Source: Bactericera cockerelli (taxonomy: Eukaryota; Arthropoda; Insecta; Hemiptera; Triozidae). From it: 64,000 nt of DNA. Below are positions 54,427-64,000 of this stretch, piece by piece. The notes beneath the pieces are model-generated. The model was not told the origin of the DNA. It did no database searches and saw nothing but the letters and a program-made list of their open reading frames with translations. Position 1 is the stretch's first letter. Every line of letters starts with the position of its first letter. The stretch lies in contig CM044959.1 in NCBI GenBank assembly GCA_024516035.1, positions 25,857,644 through 25,921,643 of the forward strand, read 5' to 3'. Made by a program: the position numbers and the translations under genes.

Positions 54427-57400
54427 ACTATAACTTTAGAAGAAAAAATCAGTCAGCTTAAGAGTTTTGTGTGAGCAACATCGCCGGAGCATCAGTTCTT
54501 GATCATTGATGGAATCTTGTCAGATATGTGAGATGAGATATCTCTACCCTTCTAGTACGCAAGCCGCCCATTCATTATTATATGCATGTACAATGTACAT
54601 AGTTATTTTATGTGGTAGATTATGTACATTAATTTATATACATAGCTCTTTATACTATAAGATACTTATGTAGTTTTCAATACATTATACATGCATCCAT
54701 CTTCTTCTAATTCCTCGTACTCCCTCTCCTTTGCTCTCGTTTCTTGTGTTGGTATTCTGTTTCTCCCCCCCGTCACACAAAAGACTCGGTAACACCAGTA
54801 GTAGACAGAGTGCATATGTGATGCTCAGAGTCCGAAATGGGTTTAACTTTCTATCCCACCAACTCTGCCGAGCCCACACGAGTAACTAAAACGTAAGGGT
54901 TTCGTAATAGAGAGGTTTGAGATCAAGACATAATTTCTGTGGTTTTTCTCTGTTCTAAAAAAATCCATTACAATGAAAATTTAGGTACCCAATTTACCTC
55001 TAGTGTCATACAAACAGCGAATACAGGTTCTAGATTTTGATTCAAACCTTCTTAGTTTTTCAGTCTAATTGTAACAAAATTGAAATGACACACTCTGACA
55101 ACAGCCTTAGAAGAACCTAAGAAGCTTCTTCTTTTTTTACAAATTTACCTGGTCCAATCCCATTGACAGGTGCAAAAGGAAATCTCCTTTGGCGTCTGTT
55201 CTCAGTGGAAAAATAAAAATATCAATAATCTTCTACAGATATTATAACAACAATAATCGAGCAGTTGTGAACTGGAATAGAGTGAGAAGGTCATTATAGA
55301 TTTTTTGAAGAATCTTGCTCTTGAAGTTACTCATGTTATATCAGAATATGTCGATGGATGGATCTTGTTTCATTTTTAGAGTCTTTCATATATTAACATG
55401 ATAATAACCATAAGAAAGCCGACTTTGTCCCCTCCTCCTGCCCGTAACATAGAGTCTTGAGGTAGGTTCCTCGGGATAACTGAAGGGATGGAAGACTCGA
55501 GACCCCATCTGTTGTTGTTCGGGATTTGATTTTCGGATCAAGGTTGATGTAGAGTTCACCTTGTGCAGCAGAGCCGAGGAGATGCATGCCTAGTAGTGCA
55601 TCAGGTTCCTAGTGTATGCAACTATGCACCCTGCGCTGGGCCGGGATCTGAATCACTACGAGCAGATGGTGTAGATAATTATGGGGGGATTATATTATTA
55701 TAATTATATTATTAATAATAATATTTAATCTAAGATTTGAAAGTATAACGCCTCCCCCCTCCTTATTACATGCATCCATATGGTGGTGCATACCTGCTGT
55801 AATAGATGTTACCCCAGTGTCTCATTGATAGAAATTTTGATACAGTCAGATAGGGGGGTTGATTTTAAATCACGGTAGACTGTTTACCTAACCACCAGAT
55901 AACCACCAGCTATGTGTTGTATTGTACTCAGGTCCTGTGTAAAAGACGTTTCGTGGTCTTTGCTGATGGTCTTTGCTGTTTCTGACTAAGAGCTAGCAAA
56001 GTGTTTGATAAATTGATTGGATCAGTATGTTTTCAACACGTCAGCAATTTAAAAAGCTAGAAAATCTATTAGCCACAGCCATTCTGGCGATTGAGAGTTT
56101 CTTTTTGAAATTCTGTCATGCACTTGAATTTTGAAGACTCAACTTCTCTGTCCTGTGGAATCCCTCATTACAAAGCTACTCATTGTCCGATGCTCTCGCA
56201 CTGAAACTCAGGTTTGATCGATCATTCTCTCTTCTTGATAGTTGAATTTTTAGAAGGTCAAAACTCAACGATTTACTCACACTCCTACATCGAACTAAAC
56301 CTTTGAAATGAAGACAAAAATGTCGAAGCCAGAAGAAACTTCCAGTTTTCTTTTTAGTTTTGTAAAAGAAGACTGACATGATAGAATTCTTTTGACTATC
56401 ACAATCCTTCCAATTACCCAAGTCAGAAGTTATAATACCCAGGGAGCCAGGGACTCTGCTTGGTAGTTTGAAGACTCATAACTTATACAACTTACACAGA
56501 AATTTAATTACCCATTAATTACCCCCATGTTATTTCCTTCTGTAAGACATTATAAGAAGTAAGTACACATATAATATTATATTCGATGTGTATTCTATTG
56601 GTATTCTTTTAAATACCCTTGGGGGATATGTTTAAATTGTTCGCTCCTACATACGTATACGAGTTTGAAAAAGATCTGGTTTTTAATTATAACGAAATGT
56701 AGAGGTGAAATTCTCTCTCCCTCCTCTTCTCTCGCTCCCCAACGTCCTCCCCAAGTATATAATTAGTAGCTTGTAAGGTTCATCTCCCTCCCAAACATGA
56801 TATACGTATATAGATAAACACAGGCACTCCACTGAATATAGGTATGCCAAGTTATGTATATGGATGAAGCCATTACGTTCTTGTTAGACTTGATTATCGT
56901 CAGAGCGGAGTGCTAATTGTTATTTTATTGATCTTCATACCTGCATGATGAAGCCTCTCTCTCGTCTTTGGAGCTCGGCACGAGATATGGCGAGATATCT
57001 AGCTTTGTATTATTAGATTAGGGTAGATTTTTGCAATAATTCGTAATAATTAGTTTTAAATAATATAATTTACATAAATGTCATGTTTAGACTGTTCAAA
57101 AGGTGTGCAATTGTGCTTGTGTCTTTTTAATGCAAGAGTGATTCTGGTGACATTTTTAGGTAAACAAATTCTTGAATTGAGTCTCGTAGTACGTGAATAA
57201 AAAATCATGCATGGGGTGGGAACCAAACCATCGAATCCCCATGCTACCTAGATTACCAGACTAGTGTCTTAATCACTCGACCACCAATGCATGATGAATA
57301 ATAAAAATGTATGTTGTTGAATGATGAACAATATAACGTAAATAGCGCTGCTCTCTTCGATTGATAGCTATATTTTTGAACAAATGAACCTTGTTAGTTA

Positions 57401-58357
57401 GCCATTGAAAAATTGATGAAACTATTTCTCAAGAGCCTTTGTCAGCCTAACGAAATCTAGTTTATGGATTTTTATCACGAAGTTATTCAATACAGCAAGC
57501 ACCACTTACTTATATCTGAGGAGTTCTGTAGTAGTTGACGCTCCCACCTATAGGAAATAAGAAAGTGCAAAGTGTCTCCACATGAAAGAGATGTGCCCAA
57601 TTTTTTTGGGACTTGGTGTTTCTCCGCACTTTGCTACAGGAATAGATTTCTAATTTCTTTTACTCACAGCAGTGACAGTTAAACTGATAATTATTCCCAA
57701 ATGCTTGTTTTAAAGAACCTTTAATTCTAAATGCCCACTTGGATGACTTCTTTTATGAATTCCTATTTGAAATTTGACTGTCTTAGAGTATAAAAAAGAA
57801 TCTTTGGGTGTCACCCTGTATAGTGATAACTGGGTGTAATCAAGGTCAAATCCGGAATGCAAGTTTCTAGTAAACTTCTTGAGTAATGCAATAATCATGA
57901 AAATATAAAGAGAAGATATTGGAAGAGAGAAGAACCATAAATTTTTATCGAGCTCTCGCTATACTGCGCTGGACATTTATCGTTTCCTAGTTGGGAAACG
58001 CTATAGCGTAAAGTTGGGATGTGTGATTTCAAATATTTACGACACGAAGTTGTGATTGTTTGGTGATAATTCATGTACAGGGTGTCCCACTGATTGTGAG
58101 CGCTGGTTTTGCCATAAGTTTTCCATTACCAAGATAACAACCAGGGTGTCTCACTGACTGCGCTTGATCTTCTTTCACTTGGATAAAGTTTATCCAAGTG
58201 AAGAGTCCAAGTGAACGAATATCATTATCTGTATAGCAAAATTGAGCAAAACTAAAACAAGTGGCAAAATTTAAAGGTTTTCCGTTGATTTTTCCATTTA
58301 CCAGGCTTCTTCAGTTTTGGCAAAGTTGAAATTCATACTCAGCGACCCAAAAAACAT
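54427..58357. other. AT-rich region, no gene recognised
   Basis: A SINE E head fragment at about 57195-57295 and a 14-bp hairpin (TTCACTTGGATAAA with its inverse) near 58177-58205 are the only structures noted. Confidence 0.35.
57195..57295 (-). mobile_element. SINE family E head fragment
   Basis: AATCATGCATGGGGTGGGAA, CCAAACCATCGAATCCCCAT, ACCTAGATTACCAGACTAGT, ACTCGACCACCAATGCATGA. Matches the tRNA-like head of 61825-62036 in order. Confidence 0.6.
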
Positions 58358-58536
58358 ATCAGTATAAACAGAATAGTGAGAAGTTGTACTAGATGAACAT
58401 GAATATCAGAACATACGTGGACAGCTGTTTCGAGCTTATTTGCTCTCATCAGCAGGTAGTAGTTCTGAGTATCCATGCCATCAACTAACCTCTCTATTTT
58501 AATCAGTATAAACAGAATACTGAGAAGTTGTACTAG
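58358..58536 (-). mobile_element. Hammerhead-ribozyme-bearing repeat unit (Penelope-like or retrozyme-like)
   Basis: A 35-bp direct repeat at 58358-58392 and 58502-58536 (one mismatch) encloses a minus-strand hammerhead motif, giving a 144-bp period. In Penelope-like elements and retrozymes, hammerhead ribozymes lie in terminal direct-repeat structures. No reverse transcriptase is visible nearby, so this is at best a remnant or a non-autonomous unit. Confidence 0.55.
58407..58467 (-). ncRNA. Hammerhead ribozyme motif (type I)
   Basis: Minus strand, in order: stem I 5' strand with CAGAAC, core CTGATGA, stem II GAGC-AAATAA-GCTC, core GAAA, very short stem III region ACAGCTGT, cleavage triplet GTC, then stem I 3' strand ending GTTCTG, which pairs with CAGAAC. 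The self-complementary ACAGCTGT and internal loop in stem I match minimal hammerheads of Penelope-like elements, thought to act as dimers (known). Predicted cleavage is between plus positions 58420 and 58419. Confidence 0.75.
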
Positions 58537-59181
58537 CAATTTGGAAAAAAATATGGGTACCAATTTGCAAAAAAAAGCATATACTTACCTACGTAAAACC
58601 TAAATAAAGGCTTAGAGTACACAGGAGCAGATAGACTGCACTTGGATAGAGTTACCACAGCCATTAGCTATTAGACATAAGTATCTCCTTGGGGGACTCT
58701 CCTGACGGCGACTTGTCGCTCTGACCTATGAATCTGCCTCGGTGAAAACACACCACCTCCTCCTGCATGAAGAAATGTGAAATAGAAAACAAACTTCCTT
58801 CCTTCCTCATACACATCTGACACTGTACATTGGAATTAATTTGCAATAGTGATTATTTTTAAAATGTAAATTAGCCAGCGTTAATGGCGCACTTATTTTT
58901 GTCTTGAAGCTTGAGGTCCCCTCAATAGGGGCACATAGTTCATGCAAGACGAGCGTTGCACCCTCCATTCGCTGAAAACGCTAAAAGTGGCGCTATTCAC
59001 ACGAACCTCACCCAGCCTTCCTTGTATAATGCACTACCTCAATACGAAGAAGTTTTTTCCATTCCATTTCTAATTTTGGTGGTTTATTTCCTCAATCCCA
59101 GTATTGCCTCACTTTTTCCTCTCTTAAAGGTTATTACAATTACTTCACATGATGTACAGCAATTAAGTATGCAGTGCACAG
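58537..59181. other. No gene recognised
   Basis: Contains ACCCTCCATTCGCTG at 58959-58973, also seen at 9011-9025 and, after a poly-C run, at 62147-62155. The plus frame from 58956 is not convincing. Confidence 0.35.
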
Positions 59182-59305
59182 AGGTAGGTAGGTATTCCAG
59201 GCATGACTCAGAGATGGTGGCTTCCACGTTACACATCGGTAGATCCGCCAGGCAGAACATAACAGACTGCTCGGCGCTCTTCTCCGCAAGCTCCCTACAC
59301 ACGAT
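59182..59305 (-). CDS. Putative coding exon, unrecognised protein
   Basis: On the minus strand, acceptor TCATCCCGTCCTGCTCTGCAG is followed in phase 0 by IVCRELAEKSAEQSVMFCLA, then DLPMCNVEATISESCLEYLP. The segment is GC-rich and its helical, mixed composition looks like real protein. The 3' end is uncertain: the best donors are a weak TCT|GTGCAC near 59182 or GAA|GTAATT about 40 bp further; the frame stays open to 59084. A plus-strand frame is also open. No family recognised. Confidence 0.4.
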
Positions 59306-60170
59306 CTGCAGAGCAGGACGGGATGACGGGACATCTAGTACAACTTTAATACTGATACTGACTAACAATTAATAAAGCATACTGATTGGCAGGTGTCGTT
59401 TAGCTTGTTTGTACAGTTCACTGTTATTAAGCTGGTCAATTCGGTATTTGAATATAATGGAACATAATGAACATGGAAAAGAATGTATGATTTAATTTTA
59501 TTAAAAAGCTAAGGGACTGTCGAAAATACTTTTACTACCTCTTAAGCGATGATATATCATGGTAAATTTCTGTTCATTGATATGACTGAGTCTTCTCATC
59601 TTGAAAGTTTGAAATACCTATCGGTCAACTGTACAAAATCAAAGTTTTTGATTAATTATTGAATTTGAGACCATGAGACAACATCACGTTTCCTGAGCGC
59701 CTGTAATTAGGTTGCAAAAAAAAACATTTCTAATGACATACATGATGTTTTTTTTTTTTTTTTTTTTTTACTCAAAAGATAGCTATTTTCTCCCATAAAT
59801 ATGACTCCTTACCCCAATTCCTATTAGGCTCATTGTAAAGAGCCTCTAATTCCACCGTCAGTTGCTCTCTGGCGTTGACTCGTGTGTGGGGACCGTCTGT
59901 GCGTGCGTTCTGTTGCGACACATCTCATTCTTTGTCTCCTTGTTTCTTGATTATTGAACTTGCATGACGACTTTGCGTTGCATTCCTCGCATTCCAATGT
60001 CACCAATAATGTGCAGTCTAATTGACAAGAGCATTACATCACTCGCTGTGTGATACATGGTGTGGAGTGGAATTTTCTAGGAATCCTACCCCCACCCTGC
60101 TCTCTGCAAGTCCAGGGTGTTGCCTGATGAGATGTCTTGTGACTCCTGCAGTCCTCCTGGAATTTATGGA
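59306..60170. other. No recognised gene
   Basis: A T-run at 59746-59770 and no convincing frame or repeat copy. Confidence 0.35.
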
Positions 60171-60255
60171 ATTTAGAATACATTCCATGTTTGGAATTGG
60201 AATGAAATTTAGAATACATTCCATGTTTGGAATTGGAATGAAATTTAGAATACTT
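60171..60255 (+). repeat. 36-bp tandem repeat, 2.4 units
   Basis: Units at 60171-60206 and 60207-60242 plus a partial third. Each contains ATTCCATGTTTGGAATTGGA. Gives the spurious peptide FRIHSMFGIGMK twice. Confidence 0.85.
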
Positions 60256-60324
60256 TAATCAGAAAAATAATGGAAAGATGAATTCATTGAGACAAAGTGA
60301 ATATTCTTAATATAATGTAAATAG

Positions 60325-60545
60325 TCTGGCTAGGGGACTATAAACAAGTCTGGCTGGGGCACTATAAACAGGGAGTAGACCAGCAGTCTGGCTGGGAGAC
60401 TATAAACAGGGAGTAGACCAGCATTGGCTTGGTTCTGGGGGCCCTTGTCAATTAATAGCCTCCTCGTGAAGACAGTGGTAGAAGTGCTGAGTCATTCCTT
60501 CACTGTCTGGCTACCATCGTTCACGATGACGCCACCCTATGATGA
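60325..60545. repeat. GTCTGGCTGGGG repeat units plus conserved tail
   Basis: Three units (the first two shortened) followed by GGCTTGGTTCTGGGGGCCCT and TCACGATGACGCCACCCTAT. Same organisation as 33408-33645. Confidence 0.75.
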
Positions 60546-60825
60546 ATGTAAAATCCCTTTCTAACCGACCTGAGCAGTCGATTGATAATGAAGCGGAATC
60601 GTAAACGAGTCTCAGGCATGGCGAATTTTAGTAAGGCGACTTCGAATGAGTTTCCTTCTTCTTGCATTAGAATGCAACATGATAATATTTTATCTCATGC
60701 TGACTTGAATGACTACCGGTATTCAGATTTATCTTTTGGTTGATCTCTATTTCACCCACTGCTGTTAAACCTTGTCTCTTTTTACATTAAACAAAATATC
60801 GTCACAGTCGACGATATCAATTTTA

Positions 60826-60965
60826 TCATATTTGTGTTAGTTACTTTCGTGATCACAATTTCTCAAACTCGCCTTACTAAATCTATACGCTGAAAACGGG
60901 ACTTGAACCACCGACCTCTAGGTTACAAGTTCGCCGCCATATCGATAAAGCTACTCAAGTCGGTG
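60826..60965 (-). mobile_element. SINE family B, near complete
   Basis: TTTGTGTTAGTTACTTTCGT, GGGACTTGAACCACCGACCT, TCTAGGTTACAAGTTCGCCG, AAGCTACTCAAGTCGGT. Inverse orientation. Confidence 0.75.
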
Positions 60966-61205
60966 ACCATATCAATGACTAACCAAGCACAAGTAGGTCT
61001 ATCTATAAGAGCTTATAGACCGCCATGGTGAATGTGTTGTTGCCGCCTCAGTGGAGATCCCACAAGTATCCAAAGCTAGAGTTGCTTCTTCATAGATCTT
61101 TTCTTCGCCATAACCTGTCCCATCAATTTAATTTGAATAAACGTCTCTGATGCTGGTCGTACGGTAACACAGTTCTCTATATTTCTCTCTATGGTAATGT
61201 ACAAG

Positions 61206-61255
61206 AGGTCATCCTGGCAAGATACAGGTCCCGGTGAATCCTTCTGCTCGGGAGA
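61206..61255 (+). CDS. Candidate 50-bp coding exon
   Basis: Weak acceptor (TATGGTAATGTACAAG) and good donor GGGAGA|GTGAGT. Read in the frame required by 51173-51219 it gives GHPGKIQVPVNPSARE, open and protein-like. Another frame is open too. Not recognised. Confidence 0.2.
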
Positions 61256-61824
61256 GTGAGTCTAATACTATTGACTTCGTATTTAAGTTTGCTATTAGGG
61301 TTCTTGACTTGAGTATATTGTCAAAATTGTTGGTGTACGGAAGAAATACATGGAATTGTTTAGTAGGCAGATTGAAAAACACTATTGTGGAAAAGCGAAA
61401 CTGGGCTTCTCTTGTGGAACTCCAACTATTTTATAATAATAATAATAATGGCAGTCTAAACCAGGCTCTACTTTTTTTGAACATGGTGTTTATTTAGACA
61501 TCCTAATGTGAATTTATTATTGAAACAGTTTTATATGTGTAGGATTCGAATTTTGATGACTTACTTTTCCCAAAGTAAGTCATCAAACTTCGAATATTAG
61601 ACATAAAAAAGTGTTTCAATATATAGGCTCTACTTATATACCCACTCCTTCGTATCAAAGTCCATCATGTGAGCCTGCCTAATAAATGAGGAGCTATTTG
61701 AGTGGCGACACTGGAATGCCTTCTTCCCCCGTGCTGTCCACCGCTCAGAACTTTGGCCCTTTCCTCACCGCACTGGAAATAATGTTCTTTTTTGTTCTCT
61801 TGTACTCACGTTTCCTGTGTTTAT

Positions 61825-62036
61825 AATAATAATACTCTTTAGTGAAAGGTAAACACCAGGCGAGGTTAATGCTCAAAGCATTTTCTACCACCTAACCCTT
61901 AGAGTCTCATTATTATGTTGTCAAAAACTCAAATTAATAAGAAAAAATTCATACACTGGATGGGATTCGAACCAACGAATCGCTACGCTACTTGGATTAA
62001 CAGACTATTGCCTTAACCACTTGACTACCACTGCAC
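61825..62036 (-). mobile_element. tRNA-derived SINE (family E), reverse, complete
   Basis: (AAT)n, CTCTTTAGTGAAAGGTAAAC, CAAAGCATTTTCTACCACCT, GGGATTCGAACCAACGAATC (B-box inverse), ACCACTTGACTACCACTGCA (A-box inverse). Confidence 0.75.
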
Positions 62037-62119
62037 GATTTGTTACATTGGTTAATATTGGATTTTAACGTTGCTTTCATATTCAATATCTTCCTTATCA
62101 TATCACGAGGGGGGTTTTA

Positions 62120-62146
62120 CCCCCCCCCCCCCCCCCCCCCCCCCCC
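62120..62146 (+). repeat. (C)27 homopolymer
   Basis: A 27-base C run between GGGGGGTTTTA and ATTCGCTGGG. The same junction at 9001-9025 has only CC-T-CC, so the run expanded inside a dispersed repeat. Confidence 0.9.
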
Positions 62147-62445
62147 ATTCGCTGGGCAAACAATCGAGTTACTCAAATTTACCTCACCCGGTTTGAGGGG
62201 GAGCATTTTAAAATACAAATACTAACTTCTGAGCACGATAATTCTGAATATGGCGTTTTCGACTTCGAAGTTAGCCTCCTTTTTTATGAATTGTAGTCGG
62301 GGTAGTTGTACGAGTATTTATGCATAGTGCTTTATTAGAGGGCGAAGTGGTCAATATAGAACACAACTAGTCACATTATCATCCTATATGTAATGTGTTA
62401 TTATTGTCTCAAGTACGTTATATTATTATTATTTTTTAATAAATA

Positions 62446-62640
62446 ATAATATCGCCTTATTTATACTGCCCGATTAAGACCACTAAAGTCCCATTATTCC
62501 AGCTGTAAGCCCAAAACATATTATTATGTGCTAAAAATCCCAAATGGGAGGTTAACTTGTCATGTCCCGGTTAGGTTTCGAACCCACGACCTCTGGAATC
62601 TCTGGATTCACCGAGTGCCGCCTTTACCACTGAGCTACCA
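62446..62640 (-). mobile_element. SINE family D, reverse
   Basis: ATATCGCCTTATTTATACTG, CCCAAATGGGAGGTTAACTT, GTCCCGGTTAGGTTTCGAAC, GCCTTTACCACTGAGCTACC. It ends about 35 bp before the AG|GTAAG site at 62677. Confidence 0.8.
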
Positions 62641-62677
62641 TATGTACTCATCTTTTCTATCTTTTTCTCTGTTACAG

Positions 62678-62760
62678 GTAAGGTCCAGAGTTATGTCATC
62701 ATTATCTATGCACTGCAGTGTATACCTTGACTTGTGGTCTCAGTACTAACAGTGGATATT
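62678..62760 (+). promoter_or_regulatory. Candidate recursive-splicing site / RS exon
   Basis: TTTTCTATCTTTTTCTCTGTTACAG-type acceptor (ends 62677) abutted by GTAAGG, with a further donor ATATT|GTGAGT at 62761. Same layout as 41908-41949. Frames contain stops. Confidence 0.35.
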
Positions 62761-63856
62761 GTGAGTGCTTACTTAAATGAAAACCATGTGGAGGGGGCAG
62801 TTTTTTTAAGACGGTAATTTGTTAGTCTATCAATGATTACTGGATATTTTTTTTAAAAAAATCAAGAGGGCCGTTACAGTTGTACGTTACTCGAAATTTA
62901 AAGTTCGGCAATCTGAATTCTGACAGGTTTATAATTTTCAAGTTATTTATTTATTTTTATTAAGTTCTTATTACGATGCAAATTTCGCTATTGATTCTTC
63001 TTAGTCATTCTTTTGTCACATATACATAATGTATTTCCAATTATACACTCAGCAGTTCATTTTTCTCTTATACGTTCTTCGCTGATCATTTTCGCCTGAC
63101 AAAAGCCAATCTAACCCCTCAGCCTAGAAATGTCATTTCATTGACGATCTCTAAATCTTCTCCTCTGAGTATTAACTGCTAGTATTTATGTATAACTAAA
63201 AAATTAATATAATTTCCTTACGCTATTGTACACATTCATATTTCGCGCTTGATAGTTAGAGTTTGCTAATACTAAACTCGTTCTTTAGTACTGTGTTCAT
63301 ATTATAAATGAATACATAAATAAACATTAAAATACTCGTATATGTGTTCATGTCTGCCTATAATGATTTATTTTTTAGAACCATTATATTTAAAAGAATA
63401 AGCCTCCCTCATGCATTTTTGGTGGAATAATCATGAAGTCGAGAAATAACAGCTTTGTAAACTAGTAAAGTAACGATTAGGATATGATCTTTGGTATAAG
63501 TTACGATTCATAAATAGCTTTAAATTCGGTCCCGTTTGAGTCGTTTGGTGATAGTAAGTCCAAAACTAAACTATGGGTATGAAAGATTATTTCATTTGCG
63601 GCTGCTATTTTATCAAAGGGACTTTTTGACAAGATGGTCTCCGCTCAATATTTGTGTTTCTCTATTGGTTTATTATACTCCATCTGTCAGAATTCGTATC
63701 ACATGAGCTCTCCAGCCTGCAGTGTAGTACAATATCCAGTTAATTCTAGGAGAACTGTTTTATCTGATCTATATGCTTTGGGGGGTAATCCTTTAGGTTG
63801 CCTGAACCCGGGTTCCGGCCCGAGGCATGGCCTTATATCTCACTGTCCCGTTCTGT
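62761..63856. other. AT-rich sequence, no feature recognised
   Basis: No convincing frame; no repeat copy matched. Confidence 0.35.
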
Positions 63857-64000
63857 CCTGGTAGCTCAGTGGTAAAGGCGGCACTCTGTGAATCTAAAGA
63901 CTCCAGAGGTCGTGGGTTCGAAACCCAGCCGGGACATGACAAGTTATCCTCCCAATTGGGATTTTTACCACATAATAATATGTCTTGGGCTTACTGCTGG
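63857..64000 (+). mobile_element. SINE family D, forward, cut by the window end
   Basis: The best tRNA-like head in the window: GTCCTGGTAGCTCAGTGGTA, a long variable-arm-like middle, GTGGGTTCGAAACCCAGCCG, GGACA. GTCCTGG pairs with CCGGGAC as an acceptor stem. The SINE body (CTCCCAATTGGGATTTTTAC) follows directly, so this is a SINE head rather than a free tRNA gene. Confidence 0.8.

Noticed and set aside
58956..59372. 138-codon plus-strand ORF as a gene
   Set aside because: The front half is low-complexity and repeat-derived; the back half is antisense to the better minus-strand frame at 59182-59305.
60022..60258. ORF with repeated FRIHSMFGIGMK on one strand and two frames on the other
   Set aside because: Artefact of a 36-bp tandem repeat.
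63857..63937. Complete tRNA gene (acceptor stem, A- and B-box, T-arm all visible)
   Set aside because: The sequence runs directly into a body shared with five other copies in the window, so it is the head of SINE family D. The anticodon arm does not fold cleanly.

Overview
The window looks like nuclear DNA from an arthropod, most likely an insect. Introns and intergenic DNA are AT-rich, exons are GC-richer, and there are several tRNA-derived SINE families, Tc1/mariner-, piggyBac- and hAT-like elements and a Jockey-like reverse transcriptase fragment. I cannot name the species; a hemipteran is a guess.

The one gene I identify with confidence is on the + strand at 2379-20677. It encodes a SMARCAD1/Etl1 (Fun30-family) SNF2 chromatin-remodelling ATPase. 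I assembled 20 coding exons by hand from splice sites and reading-frame phase. They total 3084 nt (1027 residues plus stop), close to the family's usual length, and all junctions are phase-consistent. Seven exons carry the helicase signatures: [20 protein letters not shown], the LRR-LKKDV segment, IFSQF, LRLDGST and [12 protein letters not shown]. Its introns hold most of the recognisable transposons. Three of these touch splicing directly: a retroelement whose target-site duplication forms both ends of intron 14, a SINE that duplicated the acceptor of exon 17, and a 43-bp tandem duplication that copied the donor of exon 10.

Upstream (1-2355) lies a truncated minus-strand Jockey-like reverse transcriptase ORF (342-1430) and a terminal-inverted-repeat element (1866-2211) next to the start of the gene.

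Downstream (20.7-64 kb) is gene-poor, AT-rich DNA. It contains a near-complete but broken mariner (45519-46807), a 1.06-kb inverted-repeat element (53366-54426), a very good 104-bp-arm hairpin (37943-38155), a minus-strand hammerhead-ribozyme motif inside a direct-repeat unit (58358-58536), and many SINE copies. I see several isolated coding-like segments with good splice sites: on the minus strand at 49283-49432, 48341-48400, 39332-39553, 34611-34736 and 59182-59305, and on the plus strand at 51173-51219, 61206-61255 and 47844-47882. Two AG|GTAAG sites at 41907 and 62677 resemble recursive-splicing points. Together these suggest one or two genes with tiny exons and very long introns, but I recognise none of the proteins and these models are tentative.
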